13,167 nt of DNA from Clostridia bacterium (GTDB lineage: Bacteria; Bacillota; Clostridia; Christensenellales; CAG-138), in assembly GCA_030530185.1 (NCBI GenBank), contig JAUMVL010000031.1:1-13167 (forward strand). Direction: 5' to 3'. Below, in pieces: positions 7,390-13,167 of the stretch. The translations under genes and the position numbers were made by a program. The first letter of the stretch is position 1. Every line of letters begins with the position of its first letter. The notes beneath the pieces were generated by a model. That model saw only the letters and a list, made by a program, of their open reading frames with translations, was not told the origin of the DNA and searched no databases.

Positions 7390-8190
7390 ATGGAAAAGAA
7401 AGAAAGAACCGTAACCCGCGTTTCCGACGGGAAAAAGACTGTGGAATCGGTTAAAAAGACGGCCAAAAAGGTCGATGATGCGGTAGAAGAAGTTGCCGAA
7501 GAAACCGCTGCGGAAAAGAAGCTGACCAAAGAGGAAAAGAAGAAAAAGGCAACGACTTACCGTATTATCTCGATCTGTCTGTGGGTCGTCGCGATTGCGA
7601 TGGAAGTGCTTGCAATCCTGTGCATTTCCAAGACGCTTTATATCGGCATTCCGCTGCTGTGGTCGGTTATCATCTTTATCGTAGTTGACCTTGCGTGCTG
7701 CCTGGTCGCGGCATTCCTTTGGAAGAAGTCGAACCGTCTCGATCCGATCAAGAAGACCAACAACAAGGTCGGGTTCTTCCTGATGACGCAGCTTGGCCTC
7801 ATTATGGCAGTCGTCTGCTTCCTGCCGCTTGTCATTCTGATCCTGATCAACAAGGATATGGACAAGAAGACCAAGACGATTCTTTCGGTCGTTGCGATTG
7901 CAGCACTGCTGCTGGTCGGTGCGCTCTCCGCGGACTACAACCCGATTTCCAAAGAAGAAGCCGATGCAGCCGAGGCGGTCATCACGTCCGATGTGTACTG
8001 GACATCGTTCGGACATAAGTATCATACCAGCGACAGCTGCCAAGCACTGACCAACTCTTCCAATCTGTTTGTCGGTTCCGTTTCCGATGCGATCGAAGCT
8101 GGCCGCGAGGATCTGTGCGCCTTCTGCGCACGTCGCGACAACATCGATACGACTGGTCTGAAAGTGGAAGAAGCGGCGGGTCTGGAGTAA
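7390..8190 (+). CDS. Four-helix membrane protein with C-terminal Cys/His (zinc-site-like) domain
   Basis: The 266 aa protein has three parts. Residues 1-55 are very rich in Lys and Glu (KKTAKK, KKLTKEEKKKK) and probably helical and cytoplasmic. Four hydrophobic helices follow at about 57-80, 83-111, 127-154 and 163-181. The soluble end (about 200-266) contains VYWTSFGHKYHTSDSC and DLCAFC. There H212, C217, C243 and C246 form an H-x4-C...C-x2-C set that could bind zinc. The pattern (aromatic, Thr/Ser, Gly-x-x-Tyr-His, Cys, later Cys-x2-Cys) resembles small domains found at the ends of secreted nucleases and membrane proteins in Firmicutes. That resemblance is by eye only. Start: ATG at 7390 with GAGGGG just upstream. 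Three bases separate its stop from the next ATG, so the two proteins are likely made together. Function unknown; the topology of the C-terminal domain is uncertain. Confidence 0.88.
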   Translation: MEKKERTVTRVSDGKKTVESVKKTAKKVDDAVEEVAEETAAEKKLTKEEKKKKATTYRIISICLWVVAIAMEVLAILCISKTLYIGIPLLWSVIIFIVVDLACCLVAAFLWKKSNRLDPIKKTNNKVGFFLMTQLGLIMAVVCFLPLVILILINKDMDKKTKTILSVVAIAALLLVGALSADYNPISKEEADAAEAVITSDVYWTSFGHKYHTSDSCQALTNSSNLFVGSVSDAIEAGREDLCAFCARRDNIDTTGLKVEEAAGLE

Positions 8191-8193
8191 GCT

Positions 8194-9132
8194 ATGGCAA
8201 ACTTTGATCTGAATTCGATCCTCAAAGTTGTTGCGGGCGATGGCGTCAATGCGCTTGCCAAATCCGCAAAGGCCGATGAAAAACAGGTTTCCACGCTCGT
8301 TTCGGCAGCGGTCCCGCTGCTGATCGGCAAAATGCAGGACAATACTGCGACCAAGGATGGCGCTTCCTCGCTGAGCAAGGCGCTCGGAGAGCATGCGGGC
8401 GATGATATTACCGATGTTGCATCGTTTTTGACGAATGCGGACAGCACCGACGGTAAAAAGATTATCGGACACATCCTCGGCGACGATCAGGATAAGGCCA
8501 CCAAAGCTCTTTCCAGAAAGAGCGGACTGTCCACGTCCCAGGTCACCAAGATTCTGATCGCGCTTGCGCCGCTGCTTTTGACGCTGCTCGGCAACAATAA
8601 GAAAGACGATGACGATTCCGCGCTCGGTTCCCTGCTCGGCGGCGTGCTCGGAAGCAATTCGTCCTCCGGCCTCGGCGCTGCGCTGCTCGGCGGCTTACTC
8701 GGCGGCTCGAACAACAACAGCTCATCCGGCCTGCTCGGCTCGCTTCTTGGCGGCTCCGGTAGCAGCGCATCAAGCTCCGGTTCCTCCGGCCTGCTTGGCG
8801 GTTTGCTCGGCAATCTGTTCGGCGGCTCATCCGACAAGGAGGAAGAGGAGGAAGAAGAGAAACCCTCGTCTTCGTCGGGCCTCGGCGGTCTTGCATCGCT
8901 GGCCATGAATCTGTTCGGCGACAGCGAAGCGCTTGAGTCGGAAGAGAAAGAGGAGAAAAAGCCCTCTTCAAGCAAGAAGAAAAAGACGACGTCCTCCGCA
9001 AAAAAGACCGAATCTTCGTCGAAAAAGACGACAGCAAAGAAGTCGGAAAGCAGCTCATCCAAAAAGACGACGAGCAAAAAGACGACTTCATCCAAGAAAA
9101 CCACTTCGAGCAAAAAGACCACCGGCAAGTAA
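8194..9132 (+). CDS. DUF937-like protein with Gly/Leu/Ser repeats and a lysine-rich histone-H1-like tail
   Basis: Residues 1-135 look like a DUF937 domain: helical, beginning MANFDLNSILKVV, with AAVPLLIGKMQ, then KKIIGHILGD and a second helical half ending LIALAPLLLTLLG. The rest is low complexity. Residues 156-243 hold about four degenerate copies of a Ser-rich linker plus GLLGxLLGxLFGGS. An acidic run of seven Glu sits at 216-222. From about 255 the chain is almost only Lys, Ser and Thr, with six KKTT units. There is a single Arg (R108) and no Cys, Trp or Tyr. The tail resembles histone H1 or AlgP-like C-termini, which bind nucleic acid or polyanions, so DNA/RNA or polyphosphate binding is a reasonable guess only. 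The Shine-Dalgarno-like GGAG lies in the last codons of the upstream gene, so translation is probably coupled. Biochemical function is unknown; DUF937 relatives include E. coli YidB. Confidence 0.9.
   Translation: MANFDLNSILKVVAGDGVNALAKSAKADEKQVSTLVSAAVPLLIGKMQDNTATKDGASSLSKALGEHAGDDITDVASFLTNADSTDGKKIIGHILGDDQDKATKALSRKSGLSTSQVTKILIALAPLLLTLLGNNKKDDDDSALGSLLGGVLGSNSSSGLGAALLGGLLGGSNNNSSSGLLGSLLGGSGSSASSSGSSGLLGGLLGNLFGGSSDKEEEEEEEKPSSSSGLGGLASLAMNLFGDSEALESEEKEEKKPSSSKKKKTTSSAKKTESSSKKTTAKKSESSSSKKTTSKKTTSSKKTTSSKKTTGK
8659..8922 (+). repeat. In-frame repeats encoding Ser-rich linker plus Leu/Gly helix
   Basis: Four degenerate copies lie within the DUF937-like gene at residues about 156-172, 176-190, 197-213 and 226-243. 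Each has a serine run followed by GL(L/G)G and an LLGG or NLFG element. The third and fourth copies are separated by the Glu run. Codons vary between copies, so the repeat is kept at protein level rather than being a fresh DNA duplication. Confidence 0.65.
8974..9129 (+). repeat. KKTT tail repeats
   Basis: Six KKTT tetrapeptides (residues 263, 277, 290, 295, 301 and 307 onward) are separated by short Ser/Ala/Lys spacers. At DNA level AAAAAGAC recurs several times. Such tracts can change copy number by slippage, but a whole-unit change would keep the frame only in multiples of three. Confidence 0.7.
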
Positions 9133-9147
9133 ACCCGAATGCTTCAA

Positions 9148-9175
9148 AAGCCCGTCGTTTGGCGGGCTTCTTCTC
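9148..9175 (+). terminator. Probable terminator after the DUF937-like gene
   Basis: AAGCCCG (9148-9154) pairs with CGGGCTT (9163-9169) around an 8-base loop, followed by a pyrimidine-rich CTTCTTCTCG. It lies 16 bases after the stop. The downstream tract is not pure T, so strength is uncertain. Confidence 0.6.
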
Positions 9176-9240
9176 GTTTGGAAAAGCTATGCGGCTAAGG
9201 GGACAGGTTACGTAAAACCAATATCTTTTTCGGGAGAACC

Positions 9241-9249
9241 TGCTATTCT
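9241..9249 (+). promoter_or_regulatory. Possible extended -10 promoter for the lipoprotein hydrolase pair
   Basis: TGC followed by TATTCT (9244-9249) fits an extended -10 element, 29 bases before the ATG at 9279. I see no convincing -35. A promoter is expected in 9170-9278 because of the upstream terminator. The 8-bp palindrome TTACGTAA at 9208-9215 lies just upstream and could be a binding site, but this is weak. Confidence 0.3.
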
Positions 9250-9278
9250 ACAGACAGAACGTATCGGAGGAACTGCTT

Positions 9279-10028
9279 ATGAAACTGTTTCGTTGGTTAC
9301 CGGCGCTGCTTGGATTGCTTCTGCTCGGCTGTGCGGCACAGCAGACCGGAAGCGCTCAGCCGGAGTCCGCGGCAAAGCCGGAACGGTATCGGATCGCGTG
9401 CCTTGGTGACAGTATCACAGAGGGGGTCGGCGTGAGCGATCCCGAAAACCTTTGGGTGAATGTGGTCGGCCGGGAGGACTTTATCATCAAAGCGCAGAAT
9501 GTCGGAAGCTCCGGAACGACGATTGCGGTGCCGCCGGATGAATCGTTGCGCCCGTATGCGTTTGTGCATCGTTATCATGAGATTGACGAGCGTGCCGCGC
9601 TGATTATTGTATTCGGCGGCACGAACGATTACGGCAACGATGTGCCGCTCGGGACCATCACGGACACCGACCCAATGACCTTTTACGGCGCGTTGAATAC
9701 GCTTGTCAAAGGATTGCGGGACGATTACCCGAATGCAAAGCTGCTGTTTCTTACGCCGTTGCAGCGAGACGATAAAAAGCTCGGCGCGCCGACCACTTCA
9801 CCGTACAATGCGGCGGGCGTAAGCATGGAGGATTATCGGCAGGCGATCTTGTCCGTATGTGAGAAGAACGGCGTTGCGACGATTGATTTGTACAACCTCG
9901 AGGGGATGCGTCTTGAAGATGCAACGTTTGCGGAATATTTCGACGACGGGCTGCATCCGAACGATGCAGGAAGCTTGTTCTTGGCAAAACCGATTCTTGC
10001 CGAGGTAAAGAACCTGCTTGGTCAATAA
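9279..10028 (+). CDS. GDSL/SGNH-family esterase lipoprotein
   Basis: This 249 aa protein is a predicted lipoprotein: a basic N-terminus, hydrophobic core and lipobox LLGC with Cys18 as the lipidated residue. It should therefore sit on the outer face of the membrane. SGNH blocks are all visible: GDSIT with nucleophile Ser45, Gly in NVGSSGT (74-80), GGTND with Asn116, and DGLHP with Asp223 and His226. The family hydrolyses ester or acetyl bonds in lipids, polysaccharides or peptidoglycan; the substrate cannot be told from sequence. A clear CGGAGGA lies just before the ATG. It is followed 22 bases later by a second lipoprotein hydrolase gene, suggesting joint action on a common class of extracellular ester. 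Confidence 0.93.
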   Translation: MKLFRWLPALLGLLLLGCAAQQTGSAQPESAAKPERYRIACLGDSITEGVGVSDPENLWVNVVGREDFIIKAQNVGSSGTTIAVPPDESLRPYAFVHRYHEIDERAALIIVFGGTNDYGNDVPLGTITDTDPMTFYGALNTLVKGLRDDYPNAKLLFLTPLQRDDKKLGAPTTSPYNAAGVSMEDYRQAILSVCEKNGVATIDLYNLEGMRLEDATFAEYFDDGLHPNDAGSLFLAKPILAEVKNLLGQ

Positions 10029-10050
10029 AGGATTGGGAAGGGAACAAAAC

Positions 10051-11055
10051 ATGAAACGAATCATAGCTTTTCTGCTTGCCGTTACCATGCTGTTGACGCT
10101 TGCGTGTACCGCGACGACGGATCAGGCGAAACCTGCCAAGGAGGAGAAGGGTTACTCCTATCCGGGGGAAGAACGCCAGATGGCCTACAAGAATCCGGCA
10201 TATGAGGATGCGGCATTTGCAGAGGGAGCAGCCTATGCGCCGAAGTTCACCGATGAGAGCTTACGGGAGCAATTCTCCTATACCGGAACGATCCATTGGG
10301 TCGATTGTCATAACAACCATGTCTTTACGGTATTGAGCCTGCCGAACGGGTATGATGGTTCGCAAAAATATCCGCTGGTGCTGATGTTGCACGGCTTCAA
10401 TTCGACGCTGGATGAATGGACCTATTATGTCAAGGGATTGAACGATGCGGGCTATGCCTGCCTGCTGTTCGATTTCCGCGGCGGCCACAGCGGCAACGCA
10501 AGTCGTTCCGACGGCAAGATGACCCAAATGAGCTTTGATACCAAGCTTGCCGATATCCGCGCGGTTACGGCATATGCCGAGACGCTCGACATGGTTGATA
10601 CGGACCATTTGCTGCTGGCAGGGCACAGCCAAGGCGGGATGATGGCGTTGATTACGATGTGCGATGAGCAGCTGAAGGATCGGTTTAACGGCGTATTGCT
10701 GCTCGCACCTTATACGGATGCCGGGCTCGTTTCCGGCTTCGCCGCACCCGAGGACGTACCGGATTCCGCATCGCTTTTGCTCTGCACGGTCGGAAAGGAT
10801 TACTTATACGGCGCATGGAAGTATGAGCGTCGGATCTGGGAGGCGCTGCCCGCGTATAACCGGCCGGTTCTGCTGATGACCGGCGGTGCAGACGAGATCG
10901 TTCAGGTTGACGACGTCCGCCGTGTTGCCGAGACGATCGGGGACAATGCAGCGTTCGAGCTTGTCGAGAACGGATATCACGACTTTCAACCGGAGCTGAT
11001 GGACAGTGTACTAAGCGATTCGGTCATTCCGTTCTTTCAGAAACTGGTTAAATGA
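10051..11055 (+). CDS. Alpha/beta hydrolase lipoprotein (serine esterase/peptidase-like)
   Basis: The 334 aa product starts MKRIIAFLLA with a lipobox LTLAC, giving lipidated Cys19. After a spacer of about 60 residues comes an alpha/beta hydrolase fold: oxyanion region MLHGF (112-116), FDFRGGHSG (140-148), nucleophile elbow GHSQGG with Ser193, acid Asp281 in TGGADEIV, and His310 in NGYHDF. The triad is complete and in order. The arrangement resembles dienelactone hydrolase or acyl-peptidase-like esterases, but substrate is unknown. I chose ATG at 10051, with GGGAAGGGA upstream, because it begins the signal peptide exactly. An in-frame TTG at 10018 overlaps the preceding gene and would spoil the signal peptide. 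It is probably co-transcribed with the SGNH esterase and ends at the hairpin at 11063. Confidence 0.92.
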   Translation: MKRIIAFLLAVTMLLTLACTATTDQAKPAKEEKGYSYPGEERQMAYKNPAYEDAAFAEGAAYAPKFTDESLREQFSYTGTIHWVDCHNNHVFTVLSLPNGYDGSQKYPLVLMLHGFNSTLDEWTYYVKGLNDAGYACLLFDFRGGHSGNASRSDGKMTQMSFDTKLADIRAVTAYAETLDMVDTDHLLLAGHSQGGMMALITMCDEQLKDRFNGVLLLAPYTDAGLVSGFAAPEDVPDSASLLLCTVGKDYLYGAWKYERRIWEALPAYNRPVLLMTGGADEIVQVDDVRRVAETIGDNAAFELVENGYHDFQPELMDSVLSDSVIPFFQKLVK

Positions 11056-11062
11056 ACAAACG

Positions 11063-11094
11063 TCCCACCGATGCAATCAGTCGGTGGGATTTTT
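11063..11094 (+). terminator. Strong Rho-independent terminator of the hydrolase pair
   Basis: A 9-bp perfect stem (TCCCACCGA at 11063-11071, TCGGTGGGA at 11081-11089) closes a 9-base loop and is followed by five T residues (11090-11094). It begins eight bases after the stop of the alpha/beta hydrolase gene. Confidence 0.92.
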
Positions 11095-11122
11095 CTGCGC
11101 AGAAACAAGTTCTTACGGGCAG

Positions 11123-11151
11123 GGAACTTTTTTCCTTGGTGATGCATCTAA
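11123..11151 (+). promoter_or_regulatory. Candidate ECF-type promoter upstream of the sigma gene
   Basis: GGAACTT (11123-11129) and TCTAA (11147-11151) are separated by 17 bases. This is close to the sigma-E class pattern of GGAACTT and TCTRA, which usually has 15-16 bases between. It lies about 50 bases before the sigma start at 11199, as expected for an autoregulated ECF unit. That the sigma factor encoded here recognises it is inference. Confidence 0.5.
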
Positions 11152-11159
11152 CGTTACGA

Positions 11160-11171
11160 GAATGATCATTC
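11160..11171 (+). promoter_or_regulatory. 12-bp perfect palindrome, possible operator
   Basis: GAATGATCATTC is its own reverse complement. It lies just downstream of the candidate ECF promoter and before the ribosome binding site (GTGAGGA), where a repressor would block transcription. A few such palindromes are expected by chance in a window of this size, so the location is the only real support. Confidence 0.25.
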
Positions 11172-11198
11172 GAAGCAACGAAAGTGAGGACAACGGAC

Positions 11199-11678
11199 AT
11201 GATTTCGGACGAGGCCTTTTCGGAGGAGGTCAGCACGCTTGCCAAGACGGCGTTTGGCGTGGCATATCTGATTTTGAAAAATCCTTCGGACTGCGAGGAT
11301 GCGATGAGCGCGGCGATTTTATCGGCGTATGAGAATCGCCATACATTACGAAAACGGAACAGCTTTCGCGCATGGTTTTTACAGATTCTGCGAAACAAAG
11401 CATATACCATTCTGCGCGAGCACCGTCGGTTCGAACCGACCGAACAGCTTCCCGAGACGCCGGCACCTTTTGCCGATCCGGCAGCCGCAATGGATGTTCG
11501 CACCGCAGTGATGCGGCTTCCGGAGATTCAGCGAAATGCGCTGCTGTTGCAGCAGGAGGGCTATGCACTTGAGGAAATCGGAACGATCCTTGAAATCCCT
11601 GTCGGAACCGTTAAGTCCCGCTTGTCCCGCGCCAAAGAAACGTTACGCACGATTTTGGAGGAAACCCGCTATGAGTAA
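11199..11678 (+). CDS. ECF-family RNA polymerase sigma factor
   Basis: The 159 aa length and two-domain layout are those of a group 4 (ECF) sigma factor. Sigma region 2 spans about residues 10-78, with the DCEDAMSAAILSAYE segment (31-45) and FRAWFLQILRNKAYTILRE (56-74), the part that contacts core polymerase and the -10 DNA. Region 4 spans about 100-152: RLPEIQRNALLLQQEGYALEEI and the helix-turn-helix IPVGTVKSRLSRAKETLR, which reads the -35. I chose the ATG at 11199 (GTGAGGA upstream); the frame is also open from a GTG at 11184, which would add five residues and consume the ribosome binding site. The end overlaps the next gene by eight bases, a typical coupling of sigma and anti-sigma genes. 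Target genes and inducing signal are not visible. Confidence 0.92.
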   Translation: MISDEAFSEEVSTLAKTAFGVAYLILKNPSDCEDAMSAAILSAYENRHTLRKRNSFRAWFLQILRNKAYTILREHRRFEPTEQLPETPAPFADPAAAMDVRTAVMRLPEIQRNALLLQQEGYALEEIGTILEIPVGTVKSRLSRAKETLRTILEETRYE

Positions 11679-13113
11679 AGAACCCATTCGCATCGCGGAC
11701 GCAATTCCCGAGCCGCCCGCATCCTATTACCGCACGGTGGAAGCTACGCTGAAGCAGACCATTGAATCTGAAGCAGTTGTGCAGCAAAAGAAACGGAGCG
11801 TTACGCTTGCAAGCTTTGGAACCCGCCGCATCCGGCTTACGAAGCGCGCGTTTGTCGCGTTGGTCGCAGCAGCGATTCTGCTGGTGGCCACGACGGCGGT
11901 TGCGGCGGCGGCGTGGATCGTACGCGATTACTATTCACCGGCATATTACATGGATCAATCCAAGGAAGAGCGGGTTCAGAATGAGAACGCCATCCCTGAA
12001 GTGGAACAAATGATTGAATCGGCAGCACCGGTCACCGGAAATGCCGTTGTACGAATGCTGCCGGAACTTGCCAATGCCGAAAAGCTGAACGAGTGGCGAG
12101 TAAAAATGGGACAGAAAGCGTATGAAGAGTCTGAATGGGCATGGGTACGCGAGATTCGTCCCGAAGTCGAAGAAGTGTTATATGACGGTGCATCCCTGTC
12201 CTACCGGATCCGACTGAACACCGATCACGGGGATGCGCTTGCGTGGGACAGCGGTTATCTGGACGCATGGGTGGAGAACACATGGTTTACACCGGAGGGC
12301 GGTGTTGAGAGCGAGGAGCTTTATGGAGGAACCGGAATCATGCCAGAATCCTGCAGCGAAACCGGCGCCACCATTCATACGGCCCATGACGGAGATGAAC
12401 TGCCGGAGGACTTCCCAAAAGAGGGCTGTGTACAAATCCATGTCTTAATTGCAATCAACGACAAACGCGTAGAGCCAATGTCCGGCATCGGTCGGATCGC
12501 GGAGATCGATTATTCCTTTACGTTCGATGCATCGACAGGTGGACAGGTGATTGAGACGTCTACAAGCGAATATACACTTGCCGGGAACTACACGATGACG
12601 ATCGACGATGCAAGCGGAGTTCATAACGAGCGTGTAAGCCTTGATGGCGTTGTGCTGGAACAGACGGTTTCCTACCGCGCAACAGGCATCTATGTGAATT
12701 ACCGCGTCAAATCTGCACCGCGGGGCTGGAAAGACGCATACACGAAAGCCCTTTTGGTGCCGAGCGGGGACAGCAACAGTCACTTTGGGTTTGCAGCCTA
12801 CTATGAGATCCGGAAAGAGGCGGAGGACAATACCTTGAAACCGGGCTACCCGTCTTCCATCCCGGCCGGGGAAATCACGCTGATTCTGCCGATTTTCCCG
12901 TCTCAGTATGAAGAAATCCGGAAAAACGGCTGCGGTCTTACGATCGGATTGAATTGCGTAGAGCGTGTGACCGGAAGCAAGAACGGCAAACAAAGGACCG
13001 TGACCGCAGGGGAGGATTGGTCTATGACCCCGCAGGATTTTGACGAGTGGGACTATGATACGCGTTTCCAACCGCTCATCAGCGTGACGATCCCGCTGCC
13101 GAACAACCATTAA
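11671..13113 (+). CDS. Membrane-anchored anti-sigma-like protein with large extracytoplasmic domain
   Basis: The 480 aa protein has a short cytoplasmic N-terminus (1-58, SKEPIRIADAIPEPPASYY), one membrane helix at about 59-83 and a large domain outside (84-480). Position and overlap with the sigma gene, plus this layout, indicate an anti-sigma factor that holds the sigma factor at the membrane. The N-terminus contains no His or Cys, so it is not the classic zinc-binding (ZAS) type; it resembles DUF4179-like proteins linked to clostridial ECF sigmas. The outer part is beta-rich looking, with WVREIRPEVEEVLYDGASLS (158-177), four Cys (228, 253, 421, 429) that could form disulfides, and no recognised enzyme motif. 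It may sense an envelope signal, but the ligand is unknown. The ATG at 11671 has GGAGGAA (11657-11663) upstream, inside the sigma gene. The frame extends further upstream only through the sigma gene in another reading frame, which I reject. Confidence 0.85.
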   Translation: MSKEPIRIADAIPEPPASYYRTVEATLKQTIESEAVVQQKKRSVTLASFGTRRIRLTKRAFVALVAAAILLVATTAVAAAAWIVRDYYSPAYYMDQSKEERVQNENAIPEVEQMIESAAPVTGNAVVRMLPELANAEKLNEWRVKMGQKAYEESEWAWVREIRPEVEEVLYDGASLSYRIRLNTDHGDALAWDSGYLDAWVENTWFTPEGGVESEELYGGTGIMPESCSETGATIHTAHDGDELPEDFPKEGCVQIHVLIAINDKRVEPMSGIGRIAEIDYSFTFDASTGGQVIETSTSEYTLAGNYTMTIDDASGVHNERVSLDGVVLEQTVSYRATGIYVNYRVKSAPRGWKDAYTKALLVPSGDSNSHFGFAAYYEIRKEAEDNTLKPGYPSSIPAGEITLILPIFPSQYEEIRKNGCGLTIGLNCVERVTGSKNGKQRTVTAGEDWSMTPQDFDEWDYDTRFQPLISVTIPLPNNH

Positions 13114-13130
13114 ACAGAGAAGCAGAAAGG

Positions 13131-13156
13131 GGGCGCTCAAAACGGCGCCCTTTTTT
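13131..13156 (+). terminator. Rho-independent terminator of the sigma/anti-sigma unit
   Basis: GGGCGC (13131-13136) pairs with GCGCCC (13145-13150) around an 8-base loop, followed by six T residues (13151-13156). A-rich bases before the stem could pair with the T run, giving a partly bidirectional signal. It lies 17 bases after the stop. Confidence 0.9.
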
Positions 13157-13167
13157 AGCCCATCGAT

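Noticed and set aside
7150..8472. A 440-codon minus-strand frame opposite the membrane protein and the DUF937-like gene
   Set aside because: The + strand genes have promoter, ribosome binding sites and coherent domains. The antisense frame crosses a promoter/terminator region and shows nothing recognisable.
8640..9130. Repetitive DNA considered as a CRISPR or tandem satellite
   Set aside because: The repeats are in frame within a continuous gene, differ in codons and spacing, and have no constant repeat/spacer structure.
9208..9215. TTACGTAA palindrome upstream of the SGNH esterase gene as an operator
   Set aside because: Eight-base palindromes are expected many times by chance here. There is no second copy and no regulator gene nearby.
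11084..11332. Alternative + strand frame over the terminator and the start of the sigma gene
   Set aside because: It begins inside the terminator, overlaps the sigma gene in another frame and has no family resemblance.

Overview
The window looks like a chromosomal segment of a moderately GC-rich member of the Firmicutes, probably class Clostridia. This is inferred from three things: the single-chain PurL with a fused glutaminase domain, strong AGGAGG-type ribosome binding sites with tight operon spacing, and an ECF sigma factor followed by a one-pass membrane anti-sigma-like protein typical of that group. Every gene I can support lies on the + strand. I see no tRNA, rRNA, CRISPR array, transposase, integrase or phage gene.

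Region 1 (1-6838) is the 3' part of a de novo purine operon. It holds the end of purH, complete purD, complete fused purL (1228 aa) and fhs (formate-tetrahydrofolate ligase). PurD and PurL act early in the pathway and PurH performs its last two steps. Fhs makes the 10-formyl-tetrahydrofolate that PurH uses, so a one-carbon supply gene sits with its consumers. Two short genes (6849-7010 and 7079-7267) follow. They encode 53 and 62 aa membrane proteins that are clearly paralogous and of unknown function.

Region 2 (7268-9175) starts with a hairpin terminator that physically overlaps a consensus-like vegetative promoter (TTGACA, 17 bp, TACAAT). The promoter drives a two-gene unit. The first gene encodes a four-helix membrane protein with a C-terminal Cys/His metal-site-like domain. 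The second encodes a DUF937-like protein with Gly/Leu/Ser repeats, an acidic stretch and a lysine/serine/threonine-rich tail resembling histone H1. A terminator follows. This pair is the least explained part of the window.

Region 3 (9176-11094) encodes two successive lipoprotein hydrolases, a GDSL/SGNH esterase and an alpha/beta hydrolase, closed by a strong terminator. Both have a lipobox and a complete catalytic set, which suggests a small operon acting on esters at the outer face of the membrane.

Region 4 (11095-13156) is an ECF sigma factor whose gene overlaps that of a 480 aa single-pass membrane protein, its probable anti-sigma factor. A sigma-E-like promoter (GGAACTT, 17 bp, TCTAA) and a 12-bp perfect palindrome precede the sigma gene and suggest autoregulation. 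A GC-rich terminator closes the unit just before the window ends.

Most of the window is ordinary housekeeping and envelope/stress content. The unexplained items are the paired small membrane proteins, the metal-site/DUF937 operon and the ectodomain of the anti-sigma-like protein.
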